A stretch of 64,000 bases of DNA from contig CBFFRP010000058.1 in NCBI GenBank assembly GCA_965644295.1, positions 62,001-126,000 on the forward strand. Reading direction: 5' to 3'. The first letter of the stretch is position 1. Every line of letters begins with the position of its first letter. This stretch comes from Paraphysomonas bandaiensis (taxonomy: Eukaryota > Chrysophyceae). Below the pieces are notes generated by a model. It was not told the origin of the DNA. It worked only from the letters and a program-made list of their open reading frames with translations, and made no database searches. A program made the position numbers and the translations under genes. Below are positions 20,418 to 33,169 of the stretch, in pieces.

Positions 20418-20970
20418 AATAAATAAGAGGGTTCAGATAGAATGATTGATAAGAGAGAAGTGATATTTGATGGTTTATTAAGGTGTCTAATTCTTTATAT
20501 TGGAGTTGTGGTAATTATGGTGTTTACTCTACACATCTCCATATGTATGTATACTACGTATATACAATCCTAGTCTATATCTCTGTACGTATATCTATGT
20601 ATGGTATGTATTCTTGAACTTAACTCTTGTACTTCAAGGACTATGAAGCTTCTAGTAGTCTTCTGGTACAACAAGAGCCTCATATTTTATATTCTCTTCT
20701 TTCGTACTGCGTACTGCTGTACATAAACAACAGTACATAAAAAGTTGTACATCTATAAATGTAAAGATGTACATATATATACAGTACACAGTACAACAAT
20801 ACATCCAACTGTAGTACCTATAATTCAAAAACTGAAAATATGACTATTCAAGATATTGACTTGGAGCTGTGGCAATGAAAGAGTATATGAGATGGATGAC
20901 TATGACTATACATACACTGCTATCAAGCTTATCACTTAACTAAGTAATTAGACAGTCATAAGTCGATAAG
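20418..20970. promoter_or_regulatory. divergent promoter space, 2OG oxygenase / RPL27
   Basis: 553 bp separate the two start codons. The DNA is AT-rich with TATATATA words and GTAC-rich stretches (20650-20800). No specific factor site is recognised. Confidence 0.4.
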
Positions 20971-21562
20971 ATGGGAATGTAAGCATGTTTCTATATTGTT
21001 TTTATTGTTATTAATGTGATTTTTATTATAGTATTAAGAGTGGAAGAGTTGTTATTGTCCTAGCTGGACGTTATGCTGGCCGTAAGGCTGTTGTGGTAAA
21101 GACCCACGAAGATGGTGGTGCTGGCAAGAGATTCGGTCATGCTGTTGGTATATATAACATCTCATACATTATATAACATATGTATAATACATATATGTAT
21201 ATATAGTCGCTGGTATCGATCGTTATCCCAGAAAGGTCGTTAAGGCAATGAGCAAAGCTAAGCTTGACAAGAGATCGAAGATTAAGCCCTTTGTTAAGGC
21301 TATTAACTTCAATCATATCATGCCGACCAGGTAGATGAGATATATTTTATTCTTATTTTATTATTTCACTTTCTTAAATAGATATGTTACGGACTTTGAC
21401 TTGAAGAAGATTGTCGATGAGGGTGCCCTTTCCTCTGAGTCCCGTGTCGAGACTAGAAAGACCCTGAAGAAGACGTTCGAGGAGAAGTACAGAAACCAGT
21501 CCGGCAAGAACGAGAAGAAGGCTGGTGGTACTCAGTACTTCTTCAAGAAACTCCGCTTCTAA
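20971..21562 (+). CDS. RPL27: 60S ribosomal protein L27 (eL27)
   Basis: Four exons: 20971-20978, 21032-21147, 21207-21330 and 21382-21562. Introns are 53, 59 and 51 nt. Exon 1 codes only ATGGGAAT, so the protein begins [20 protein letters not shown]. Further landmarks are [14 protein letters not shown] (across intron 2), [20 protein letters not shown] (across intron 3) and the C-terminal YFFKKLRF. These match the KOW-type eL27 family over its whole length (about 142 residues). It is a structural component of the large ribosomal subunit. Introns placed early in a ribosomal protein gene are typical of many protists. Confidence 0.96.
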
Positions 21563-24500
21563 ATATCACTGTTCCCTCTTTCGATTTGTCTAATTAATTG
21601 ACGCATTACATAAAATATCAAACTTACTCTGGGCCTGTGATCAAATGTATACAGTTATGATAGGTTTTGTTTTGTCGGTTATATTGTCAACTCTTTTACC
21701 GGTGCTGTGGTTGCTACTAGCCATTGAATTGTTCAATTACGTAGGTCGTGTATAGCTGGTGCATTATAAACTGATTTGTAGAATGGACAACTCATATCGT
21801 AAATGCATAGTGTATAGAGTATTTCTTTAAGTCACTACGATGATGACATCTCTACCATCTACCAATATCTCATGATGGAAATGTCACTATATTGGAAAAG
21901 TGTCCTTTGCTTAGAGTGCATGGTCCATAATACATATTATTAGCCCCAGACCTCATCTTCGAATTAATTATCATTATATGTTTAATAACTTCGATATATG
22001 TCATACAATACACGATACACCTATATTTACTGTACTCGGTATATGTACTATCTCCTTATTCCATATCATGTTTCGGTATGATTATATGTTGAGGATAAAT
22101 CGAGAATGTGGAATGTGTGATAGGTCGATACTCGATAGGTCTAGCTTCACAGGGTGAGAAACACTACCACACGCGTAGCTGCTAAACAACAACTTGCTTG
22201 TTGACTACTCTCGTTTGCCGTATGAGTACTAACATGCATACCACTACGAAAAAGAAACCAGTAACACTTTTTAAATACATATTAATTAAGAAATTTTGGT
22301 ATGATTTGGAGTAGTTACTACAACATACTATAAAAAGATAAAAAGCGTACAATAGATTTCAGGACAATATATATTAAGTTAGCTTCCTGAAAGCAATTGT
22401 TCCACCTATATCACTTGCACTCTTTAATAGCAGATGTAATTACACTCTACCTATATTTAATACCTATCCCTTTTCTTTCAAAGCTGAATAGCAGAGGAAA
22501 CATAAGGATTTTTCGTATAATATATTGATAAGAGTATAAATATGTAAAAATATTGAACCTAGTCAATTTGGTTGAAAAATCTAGTCATGCCAAAATTGTA
22601 GGAATAACCTATAGTCTAAGTATTAAATGACTTAACCTACTACTAGTCAATTTTGGTATTAAATATAGTTGTTCTTATATCCATTGATTACACACTGTGA
22701 CTGTCTAAGACATCATCTCACACCACACAACATATTAATGACTTACAGAGCATCAAAACGAACATGGGTCCCTTGAGAGTGTTATGGGAAGGAGGGGTCA
22801 TTGAAGCTGTCGATATGATCTGCAGGACAACTCTTGATCTTCATATGCATAAGGGCTAGCACTAATCTTCCTTCACTTCTCCACTGAATGACTTCGATTG
22901 CTGCATTGGCTTTCATGAGTGAAAACATCCACCTGGCTCATTAAGATAAAAGGAATACGGTAATATATATATAGTAATGTAAGACGAGAAGGTACTTACG
23001 CCCGCTATTGACTACTTGTACATACGATGGTAACGAAAGTCCATGGTAGCCGGTACAGTGTTATGATAGTATCACAATTACACACTGCAACTCATATTTG
23101 AAACAACGTGACAGAGTATGTCATCTTTTATTTGTGTATCCACATAAGTATCAGTATCTTGTAGTCCGACTATCGTAGCTATTTAACTGATTAGATTTAG
23201 TACATATTGGACTACATAATATTATATATAGGTTCCTTTAAGATAGAACTGTATAATTTGTTAAATACAATGTAAAAACGAAACCATAATACATAGTGCT
23301 GTATAACTGAACTGTACTGAGGTATCATGTCATGACAATTCAGGGTACGAGAATTTATCAGTGGCTGCTATCAGAATATATATGCTAAAATTGAGTTGGT
23401 GGTAAGATTTACGTAAAATAATCACCAGTATTGTGTAAGCAATCAAAATAATCTATCTTCTACTCTGACGACTTATCTACTTTTAACGACCTAGGTTTTA
23501 GCCTACTCTAATAATATACTCTATATAATATACACAACATACAGAGTAAAATACTCCAGTGTCGCTTTTAGTCATTTTAGACCTTAGATTGTTAAAGAAG
23601 AGTTATGTTGTTAGTCTGGATAGATTATTATCAACGAAGAGGCAATTGTGGTTGTCATGTGAAGCATATCAAGAATATATTTTTATATTTCTTTGTCAAC
23701 TACTGATGTACTGCTGAAGCTTGAATCATCATGATATTGTAGCTGTAATATATAGTCATATTGACAATGTATTACAGTTTTTCGCTTTGCATTCAACATA
23801 TTCTACCATATAGAGAAACATACGAGTTACAACAGCCCCCAATATATTGCACGAAATATATTATAAGTAAAGCAAGGATAATAAATAATACATCTATATT
23901 ACAATACAAAATATTTTTAGCCTCCCTGTGTGAAGCATCATAGATATATTGATTAATCAGATAATTCATCTAAGTGATGACGTGTATTTAACAGAATTGT
24001 GAATGCTGATTTAAGTTTAGTAATAGTAAGAAGAATGTTGTAATTATTAGAATAATGTAAAGTGATGAACACAGTAATGTGGAAAAGTGAATAATAGTGC
24101 AGAACATAACTATCACACACTGTGTCAACAGAATAGTTAGAAGTAGAATTGACAATGACCATTGTTATGATGACGATCATATATCTTCAACAGATACAAT
24201 CATTAATTCAGCTCATGATATATTTCATTTAACATCATATATCTTATATAAAAATGAATCCTAATTCTGTGCTTGTCCTTGTTATGTCTAATTCTCATAA
24301 AGCTATAACAACGACAATGCTCCCGAAGCACTACAGCACACAAATCTCGTATTATTATTTGATCACAACAATATGCATACACGAATATATTCAAATTAAG
24401 AGGACAACACGCTAATAAGACAATGGACAATGTTCGCTTGACATAACCGAACGCATAGGTATTGCATGCTAGCATGGTATAATCAATCTCAATAATATCA

Positions 24501-24569
24501 AGACTAGACAACGACAACTCCAGCGACTTGACCATTGACACAAGTCACACAAGAATATATTGAAGGAAA
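21563..24569. other. 3-kb intergenic stretch
   Basis: AT-rich with many in-frame stops. ORFs (23761-23943 +, 23953-24180 -, 24203-24541 -) are short, of odd composition and lack similarity. No tRNA-like or rRNA-like block or tandem array was noticed. The first ~200 bp is probably RPL27 3' UTR. Confidence 0.45.
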
Positions 24570-27481
24570 TTAGGAAGGGTGCATCTGAGGAAGATGAACC
24601 CTACCTTCACCTACTGGTGGTATTTGCGGCTGCCCCGGTTTTGGCATTTTGAAACCTCCTCTGAGAACGTACCCAGAAGAATTCGACTTAGCCATACGTC
24701 TGGCTTCTTCATCACTTATAGGGTTTGTTCCAGGTACGCGAACAGATTCTATCCGCCTCCTACTATGACCTGGATACGTACTACTTTCCTCGTCCATCGA
24801 GGCAGAAGAATCAAAGAAACTTCCCTCACCGTAGCCTCCCCCATGTTGCCCAATAGAAGCAAAGCTTTTGCTATGCGTCGCTGGACCCTCAGAAAAAACT
24901 GAGCCCTGAGCATTCATAGCTGCGGATGGTGTCTTCGCTCGGCTCGCAGTGGAAACAGAGTCCCTTTGGACCTGTTGTATATAACATACCAGTAAACATG
25001 GGAATATAAACAAACACATCAAGAGCGTTAAAGGGGAAAACGCAGTCACAGATATCCCGATGCTTACCTTGCTAACAAGTGGGCGATCACAAGCTATGCA
25101 AGAAGGGATTTTAAGTCGACCTAACCGCGTGCTTCCAGTGGCAAGAACCTGCATATGAACGTAAGACCAACAATACGACCAATCGAGGCGGATTATCATA
25201 CCTGGTCATGTTTAGACATTGCAAGTTGCAAGGCGTGATGGAATCGCGTTACAAACATGTCTCTCGCCTCTAAACGTATCGCTCCTACCGAGGGAGCCAG
25301 CTCGTTGAGTTTGTCTCGCAAGCCAATCATAACCTTGTCAACAAGAACTTGTCGCTTATCAGTCACTGGATCATCGTAACTTATATCTGAAGGATCTCCT
25401 CTGATAATCTTTTGGATGACTTCCATATCGGCGGTCTCTGCAAGAACTGCGGCGAGACTCTGTGCTACACCTGCGAGGTCACCACAGAGTGCACTGGGCA
25501 TATCTCTTGGAACCATATTGCGGAAAGATGCTATTTCCTCAAAATTCATACACATGTCGGCTATTAGCTCGATGCGGTCTCCAGCTGCCGAGCTTACACT
25601 CATGTCAGCTGATCCTGGGCGCTGTTCCTCTGCGTCTACCATCTGTACCACCCTCTTCGCAGCTTCATCCTTCTGGGAACGAATAGGTGCAGCGCTAATA
25701 ATGGTTCCTGACTTCGATTTGGAACCTGCTCCGGCAGCGATCACGGCTACAGAATCTTTTAACTCCTGGACCTTCACATCTGTCTCAGCCGCCTGCTGGC
25801 TAACAGTTTCTTCAATATTTCGCTTTGTAGTAGCAATACGAGAAATCATTTTCTCTTCAGTTACCTGAAATCAGGGCACAATATAAGTCAGCATAGTACG
25901 ACATTGAGAACGCATCACACATACCGCAATCACGTTCACTACTTCATCGATTCGTTTTTCTTGCATCTCCCCATTCTCAACAACCTCGGCCACATTTCTG
26001 AGAATTTTCTTTATACGGTCATCCTGAGACTCGCAAACGTCTTTCACAACTGACATCTGCTCTTTAAGCAACGCCAGGTCTTCTAATTGATTCTGCTGGT
26101 CTTGTATCATTGTTTTCGTATATTTGAGAGAGTCCTTGAGATTGCCGATTTCTTTATTATTGGCTTCAATTTTGACAGCTTCGACATTGATTTTATTTGG
26201 CACATCTTTCAATTCTTCGTTCATTTCTGCCTGCTCTTTCTTAACCTCAACAACCTGCATCTGAACATTGTTTATGCTTTCCTCCAAAATCTCGCTCCCC
26301 TGTTTTAGAGCCTCAATACTCTCTTCACTACGAGTCACTTTTGTGGTCAGCTCAAACTGCTGCAGCGACTCAACATAATTCAGAATAGAGTTCTGCTTAT
26401 CGATCGTAGTATTGAGCAGTTCTTCAATGGCTTCCTGGTTTGCTCTCATGGCCTCCATATCTGCAGCATACGTTTCCTTAAAGGCCTCAAAAGATTCCAG
26501 AAGCTCCTGGATATTTGCTGTAACCGTTTCATATCGCTCATCTGATCGGGTAATTTCCTCTCTCAATACTTCATCGCACGCAGTGAGATTTTCCTCTAAT
26601 ACTTCGAGACGCTCGTTCGCCGACCCCTCAAAGTCTGCAAAGTCTTTTACCACAAGATCATGCGCGTTGACAAGTTCGTCGATCGATGCTTTCGTGTCTC
26701 CGTCCAATTGAGTTAAGTGCTCTCGCAGTGCCGTCACATCAGTTATCACACCTGATGTCGTCTCTTTCATAGTTCCCATCGTCTCCACTGTATTTTCGAA
26801 TTCAGACTTAATCCCAGCTCGAACTTTGCGAACCTCATTTTCCATATCCGCAACACGGGTCTCTACCATCGCTGCTGACTTGTCACTATGCTCCTCGGCA
26901 GCTTTCAATCTATCCATGATAGAAGTCATCTCCTCCGTAAGCTTTTGACTTACAATTCCATGAATCTCATTAGCCACATTCCCAATGACAGCATCAGCTT
27001 TCTTATCTACATTTTGAACTTCCATCATAACTTGTTGGAGCTCAGAGGTAGTTGGTCGAATATATAGCAATTTATGCAAGCGATCAACTTCTAATGCCGC
27101 TGCAGCCGTTTTGGATTCAAATTGTAATTTTAATGCATTTGTTTTAATTTCAACTTCATGCCGTATTTTTTCAAGTAATTCTTCATCTTCATATATATTT
27201 TTTAAACTAATATCCTGCTGTTGTTGTTGTTGTTGATGATGATGATCTCGTCTATCACGTATAGTCTTTTGATATGTTTGTTCTAACATCTCTAAACGTG
27301 GTAATACAGAAGATGCCCATACTGGAACACTATCTTGTTTCTGATAATCAGATAATTGTTTTTCTAAATCTTTTAATGAGTTTAATAAAGCAGATGTATC
27401 GACATGTAGGATTTGTTCCATACGATTAACTGGATCTGCTTTCGGATCAATTGATGATCCTGTACGTGATAAACTAGACAT
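24570..27481 (-). CDS. 900-residue coiled-coil protein, possibly DUF4795/QRICH2-like
   Basis: Four exons (27481-25925, 25864-25202, 25148-25068, 24971-24570) with introns of 60, 53 and 93 nt, all joined in phase 0. Residues about 25-600 are nearly continuous coiled coil, with a Q-run near residue 85. A helical domain follows (LVDKVMIGLRDKLNELAPSV, RFHHALQLAMSKHDQ), then a short exon with a Cys pair (LKIPSCIACDRPLVSK), and a Ser/Gly-rich tail. The order coiled coil, helical block, CxxCDRP is what I recall of DUF4795 proteins such as QRICH2, a sperm flagellar protein. If right, this is a ciliary or flagellar structural component. The call rests on the CDRP motif and layout only. Confidence 0.75.
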
Positions 27482-27974
27482 TATAATAAATTTAATATAC
27501 TTGTAATGAATAGAAGTGATGAAGAGATCTCAATATCTCTATATATATATATGAGTGTTTAAGTGAGAAGTTTCCTATGAGATGGTACGTATATACACCA
27601 CACTCTAGACCACTACGTATATATATACTATACATACATATGATACTGTCAAGTACTGAGCTGTGCTGTGTGTTGTATGTGTATGTATGTATGTATATAG
27701 AGAGATGAAGTATATACGTTACACAATTCTTGGGAGTTGTGTTTTTTTTTATTGGTAAGGAAGGAATATTGAATTTTATGATATGAAAATTATGAATTTT
27801 TTTAGTTATCGAATTGAAAATCAGTAATTTATAGAATATATCACTAGTTTTTTAGTTTTCGTACTTTGAAACTCCAAATCGAATCGTTTGTTGTATGTAT
27901 GGAAGTATACAAGGATAGTCTGCATTGACTGAAACATTGTTGCATATCTATTGGACAAATAGAAGGTCTTCAGC
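27482..27974. other. spacer upstream of 5S copy 1
   Basis: AT-rich spacer with GTAT microsatellite-like runs (27670-27690). No gene is seen. It is shared between the coiled-coil gene promoter and the 5S unit. Confidence 0.4.
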
Positions 27975-28093
27975 ATGGACGGTCATACAATGCAAACCGC
28001 ACCCGCTCTCGTTCCGCTCGCGGAAGTTAAGTTGCATCTGGCCCGGTTAGTAGTACGGTGGGTGACCACGTGCGAAGTCCGGGTACTGTCCGT
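27975..28093 (+). rRNA. 5S ribosomal RNA, copy 1
   Basis: The 119-nt sequence has the universal 5S core: ACCGCACCCGCTCTCGTTCCG, CTCGCGGAAGTTAAGTTGCA, GGCCCGGTTAGTA and GGGTGACCACGTGCG. The ends (GGACGGT / ACTGTCC) pair as helix I. Pol III internal promoter elements (A box near AAGTTAAG, C box near CGGTTAGTAGTACGGTGGGT) are part of this core. A T5 terminator follows. 5S rRNA is part of the large ribosomal subunit. Confidence 0.93.
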
Positions 28094-28097
28094 TTTT
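28093..28097 (+). terminator. Pol III terminator of 5S copy 1
   Basis: TTTTT directly after the helix I 3' strand, the standard RNA polymerase III stop. Confidence 0.8.
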
Positions 28098-28294
28098 GTC
28101 TTTTTTTGACGAAAATATGTATTTCTCGTACCAATCTACTGTACATTTTATGGGGTTTTTGACAGAAGTATGCCAAAATTTAACGAAGTACTGTATATCT
28201 ACAGTGCATTATCAGATCAGTGAATGTGTGAGCTATAACAGTGTACTGCAGAAGTGGTAATGCATTTCTATGTACTAAATCAGGTCGAATCAGT

Positions 28295-28413
28295 ATGGAC
28301 GGTCATACAATGCAAACCGCACCCGCTCTCGTTCCGCTCGCGGAAGTTAAGTTGCATCTGGCCCGGTTAGTAGTACGGTGGGTGACCACGTGCGAAGTCC
28401 GGGTACTGTCCGT
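28295..28413 (+). rRNA. 5S ribosomal RNA, copy 2
   Basis: Identical to copy 1 across the 119-nt gene and its TTTTTGTCTTTT trailer, with a repeat period of 320 bp. The spacers between copies are unrelated apart from that trailer, so this is a dispersed pair kept identical by gene conversion or recent duplication rather than a clear tandem-array unit. Confidence 0.93.
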
Positions 28414-28417
28414 TTTT
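28413..28417 (+). terminator. Pol III terminator of 5S copy 2
   Basis: TTTTT directly after copy 2, as in copy 1. Confidence 0.8.
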
Positions 28418-28699
28418 GTCTTTTGGTTCACACAAAAAAAACACTCTTCTCAATGAACGGGTTACATAATTTTATACGGGTTGACCACTGTACAGTTATT
28501 ATTACAGTCTTTATATATGAAGAGATACATACATACACATATGTATGGTATGTACACATACATATCATCATATGACTATATATCTATACACCTCTATGGC
28601 TCTACCTCACTCTACATAGAAGAATAACATCACAACTCACATATACACATACATACATATATAACTAACTCATTTATATAAATACTTTCAATATTTCCA

Positions 28700-29596
28700 A
28701 TGCAATCACATCAAAGAACACCATCATTACGTAGTATTGGTCGTCCTGAATCGACTCGTGTCATACAATTATCACATAAATTTGTATTTATGGATATGAA
28801 TGAATTAATTCCATCAGATAAACATATGGATTTAGAAGCATTAATACAATCTGAAATATTAAATAAAGATTCAATTCATAATGATGATGATAACAATCAA
28901 TCTGATGATATAATTGAATCTAAAGGAGTAACCCATGAGAAGATTCATCACAGACATACAGATTCATCTAATACAATAAGATTATCAAGGAAATGTATGT
29001 TCTTGGATATAGATGAGTTAGCACCATGTAAAGAACAAGAAACTCTTAATGAATTAGTCGTTCAGTTCCTCGATGATAATGAATTACCGATTAATCCTGA
29101 TAGTCCCATGTCTTCATCATCGGGTGCTCAAACTCCAGATAGAAAGTTGACTCGAGACGAATCCATACGATCCATTCAGCTTTCGAGGAAATTTTTTTTT
29201 CTAGATTTAAATGAAATAATGCCTGGTGATAAGCAGGATGAGCTTGAAGAAGTAGTGCAACAATTTCTTGAAGAAAATAAGTTAAGCTCTAGCGACAATC
29301 CTGTTGACCTAACTGCGCCTGCATCATCTGAAGATACTTTAGATGACGTTTCGGTGGACAGCAGCCGATCATCCACTCGAATTATTCAACTGTCACATAA
29401 ATTCGTGTTTTTAAACTTGGGTAGCCTGGTGCCCGAAACGAAGCAAGATGAACTGGAAGAACGTATACAAGAATTCTTAGAAAAAACAGAATGCGCCGAT
29501 CCTACAGAAAAACTCCTGCCTGCGTCAGGTGTGTCGTCATCTGGAACCGTATCCGAGCGGAAATCGTTTTTTCCTTCCTTCTGTGCTGTTATGTAA
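28700..29596 (+). CDS. four-repeat protein with C-terminal CaaX box
   Basis: A single exon of 298 codons. A ~38-residue unit occurs four times, near residues 19-55, 91-130, 156-200 and 228-265: [TRS]-x-I-x-L-S-[HR]-K-x-x-F-[LM]-[DN]-[LMI]-[NDG]-E/S-L/I-x-P-x-x-K-Q-[DE]-x-L-x-E, then a helix ending Q-x-F-L-x-x-N/T. Linkers are acidic or Ser-rich. The protein ends SFCAVM, a CaaX box whose Met favours farnesylation, preceded by a Lys/Ser stretch (SERKSFF). It is therefore probably membrane-anchored by prenylation. I do not recognise the repeat family. The first ~90 codons are much more AT-rich than the rest. Confidence 0.75.
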   Translation: MQSHQRTPSLRSIGRPESTRVIQLSHKFVFMDMNELIPSDKHMDLEALIQSEILNKDSIHNDDDNNQSDDIIESKGVTHEKIHHRHTDSSNTIRLSRKCMFLDIDELAPCKEQETLNELVVQFLDDNELPINPDSPMSSSSGAQTPDRKLTRDESIRSIQLSRKFFFLDLNEIMPGDKQDELEEVVQQFLEENKLSSSDNPVDLTAPASSEDTLDDVSVDSSRSSTRIIQLSHKFVFLNLGSLVPETKQDELEERIQEFLEKTECADPTEKLLPASGVSSSGTVSERKSFFPSFCAVM

Positions 29597-30959
29597 CAGT
29601 GTTGTCGGGCGTAGAAAATGAGAGACGAGGAATATAGTGTGTTGTGCGAAAGTACATATATTTCAGCTATCCAGTATAAACGGAATTTATCTACTATGTT
29701 GGTAGATAATACAACGTACAAGAGCTGTCGTCTATGAACTGGATTGCATGTAACAGTGAGAGTAGCGATGCACTTACTACAATACAACTAATGATTGTGT
29801 AGTATTCAAATTGTTTTGATGTCCACATGTATTCGTTATAGATATCTCAGCTATTGATAAAGTATTGTCGTAATTTACTACGAAGTAAATATGGAATTTA
29901 TATCTACGACAATAACGCTTGAGTATGGCTCACTTTCAGTCTGTTGAAACTGTCATTTGATGAATTACATTATTTTTATAGCTCGTGCAATTCATTGTAT
30001 CCAATTTCCAACTAACAACGTTAGTGCCACAACAACGCTTCATTTCATCCGCTTTGATACAATGAGATTTCTCTTGTGCGATGACAAAAAGAGATAGATA
30101 TGTCAAGGTTTGACATTATATGAGAAGTATTAACTTAACAACAGAAGGGAACTTATACTCAAAGCTGAGAATTATAAATTATAATCAATATCTCTTATCA
30201 TTCATCAATATCATGTTGTCTCCACTACCACTCATTTCTCGTACGACGATCTTACATCGTCACTACAACTTGCATCGTCACAATATTCCGTTTTACCACT
30301 ATATGCTTATCGTCATTCATTCTCACAATACGATTAACAAGACTACAACTGTATAATACAGTAATTTAAATACCTTATAACTACAGCTTTCAATTGCTCT
30401 CATATAGCAGAACTCAACAAGATAGAATGGAGCATGGGCTAAGCCGTGGATTTTGTATCTATACAATTCCCTCTAAGTTGAATACATACACGTTTTAAAA
30501 TTCTCATGATAGTATAATGAACACATGTTAAAATTCTATAAATTATAAATACCCCTAAGAGTGTATGTCCTACTATTAGCAATAAGCAATATACGCTAAT
30601 GTTCAATCTACTTTAATACTTATCGTTTGGTACTGTTGGAAAATAGCGAATGGAAAGCTCAGTTTATTGCATTACAGTAGAACTATTAACTATTATACAA
30701 GACTGGAAATAATCTTCAGTTATAATTCATGCAACATTATTTATTCTAACAAATACTGGGTACTATCTACTTAATCATTCATTTAAGACATGTGGCTATA
30801 TACCATTAATAAAACTCATAACATAATCCGCACCATGTACTATATTCGTGCAATATCGTCAATTGCAGAACAATATTATTTCAATAAAACACTCCAAAAA
30901 AAACATATTAAGATTCACTGATAACTACGCGTACGGTATATTATATCTGCTTGTAATTT
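29597..30959. other. intergenic between convergent genes
   Basis: AT-rich with no supported gene; presumably the 3' UTRs of two convergent genes plus spacer. Small ORFs (29386-29787 -, 30120-30356 +) overlap UTR or lack protein character. Confidence 0.45.
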
Positions 30960-32252
30960 TTAAACTTTAGTTGTCACTTTCATGACTTTATCATTGGATG
31001 TCTGCGGGCGGGGTGATTTTCCTTTGTCATCCTCGTTCCCCTTTTTTCTCTTATGAGTCATTGTGCTCCGCCGGCGAGGATTGGTGCTGAATCTCGGTAC
31101 GTTTACAGTCTTGGGAACTTTAAAACTCCCAATCTTACGTAGTACAATAGATCCCCTAGACATGACTCTCGTAATTGGTGCGAGTATTTTGGCTCTACTC
31201 GACATCTTTGTCATGTCGGGTGCTACATTTTCATCCTACATGGATAAGTCATTAAAACATCAGCATAACAAGCCGCTAATGAACTTCACCTCTTCACATA
31301 TTGAACCCTTCTGCATGTAGTCAAGAGAATTGCCACCAGTCAAATTCGTTACAGTGGTTACATTACTCACACCTGTATCACTTGTCTTTGTAACAGAGTC
31401 CATTGTGTCTAGTGACATCTTTTCCCCACAATACTCCAGCAATTTCGGACTCAACATAGCGTCTAACGGGAGAATAGCTGGAAAACGAGTATCAGCAGGG
31501 GATGTATGCAAATCAGAGTGCGGTTGAGGGCTGTGTTCTGATGCCGTGTTGCGAGCGTCAGTGGAAAGTTTAGATACTACACCATCCAATTGTTTCACGA
31601 TCTCTGTGGCCTTCGATCGCTCCATTTCATGGGATTTCTCTACTTTTTCCAGACTGATCCGGTTGCGTGTAAAACGATGTTGAGAACTAGATGCCTTCTT
31701 TTCAGCTTCGGCCCAGGTAACATCAACTCCCCACGCACGCACTGCCGGGCGGTCTACAATGTGCTCCATTAAAAGCATACGTCGCTCCTGCGAGAGCAAA
31801 GTATCAGGTGCAAGATTATTTTGAGAGTCCACGAAACTGTCAAGTTTATGAACAGCAATTTTTCGTGAGATTACAGAGACAGCTAGAGTTTCCAAAAAAT
31901 GGTCGAAAGTTATTTCAGCATCTGCACCTTTGATATTAAACATCAGAATTAAATCTTTCTTAAAACGAACTATTCCAGCAGACAAAAATGATTCAACAAT
32001 AGTTTCAAATGAAACTGTCCCTGATTTTCCACTCATCATTTTAAACCATTTATGATATTTAATAATTTGTGATTGAGTTAATGTTCCACATTCTCGTCGG
32101 AGTACAATAGAGGATGATGTGTCAGTAGAGGACGATACAGGTGATCCTAAGTGCGGTAATGAACATGGAGATTTCATATCATGATGTGAATGTGATGTTT
32201 CATCATATGATTTTATATCAGTATCAACTTTTAAATTAGATACATGATGCAT
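30960..32252 (-). CDS. EF-hand-fold protein with basic tail
   Basis: Exons 32252-31290 and 31235-30960 join across a 54-nt intron (31236-31289) in phase 0, giving 412 residues. The start is the ATG of MHHVSNLK; a longer frame begins only at TTG. Residues about 55-130 resemble paired EF-hand helices: IIKYHKWFKMMSGKSGTVSF, ESFLSAGIVRFKKDLILMF, GADAEITFDHFLETL. The loop positions lack most acidic Ca2+ ligands, so calcium binding may be lost. Then comes a helical segment (MLLMEHIVDRPAVRAWGVDV), a Ser/Thr-rich linker and a Lys/Arg-rich C-terminus (RKIGSFKVPKTV, HKRKKGNEDDKGK). The specific role is unknown. Confidence 0.75.
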
Positions 32253-32806
32253 GATTTCTATAGTTAACAATAGTATGAAGTAGTGTTTAGATGTGATATG
32301 TATATAGATAGTAAGAAACTCTACATGTATTGATATATAGCATATAGTAATGTTATATTCTTGTTATAATGAGTGATATAATCGTTTGTTTAAGGGCAAT
32401 AGTGATCTATATTATCTTTCCCTAATAAGGAAGCAGTGAGGGATATATGTATGTATATATGTATGTATGTATGGCGATATGGTGTGTTGCAGTTGCCCTT
32501 ATATTGTCATTGTAGACGTTATATCAAGATAATTAGCCAATTAAATAGAATTATTATGATTACATATGATATGATTGGATAGAGGACACTAGTGGAGGGA
32601 ATACTAAGTTATACCTAAAGACAATTCCTATTTGGAAAAATAAGAAATTTATATAAAAACTATAGTTTTATAGAACAATGATCATAATAAGTGGGATATT
32701 TAGGAATCCATTGGTTGAACATGAATCTTCACATACTTTGGTTACCACTCACCATCAGCAGATGAAGAAATAAGAATGTGAAAGAAGGTGCAGAGAATCA
32801 TCATGA

Positions 32807-33005
32807 GTATGTATGTATGTATGTATGTATGTATGTATGTATGTATGTATGTATGTATGTATGTATGTATGTATGTATGTATGTATGTATGTATGTATGT
32901 ATGTATGTATGTATGTATGTATGTATGTATGTATGTATGTATGTATGTATGTATGTATGTATGTATGTATGTATGTATGTATGTATGTATGTATGTATGT
33001 ATGTA
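32807..33005. repeat. (GTAT)n microsatellite
   Basis: About 50 uninterrupted GTAT units lie between the divergent EF-hand and ATG11-like genes, 165 bp upstream of the ATG11-like start codon. Two 19-bp units (ACAGTATGATATATATGT) follow. Long frames through it (IHTY and YVCM repeats) are artefacts. Confidence 0.97.
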
Positions 33006-33169
33006 CAGTATGATATATATGTACAGTATGATATATATGTACACAAGTATGTGGATATATGAATGTATATGTCAATGTATGGATATATAGATGTGTGATG
33101 TTATATATATAGCTTCTACTTATATGACGACCTCCTGTATCACATATCCCCTATAAAATAACAAGATAC

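Noticed and set aside
25416-26711. Plus-strand ORFs of 73-150 codons
   Set aside because: They are antisense shadows of the coiled-coil gene exons.
32742-33090. IHTY and YVCM repeat ORFs on both strands
   Set aside because: They are translations of the GTAT microsatellite in several frames.
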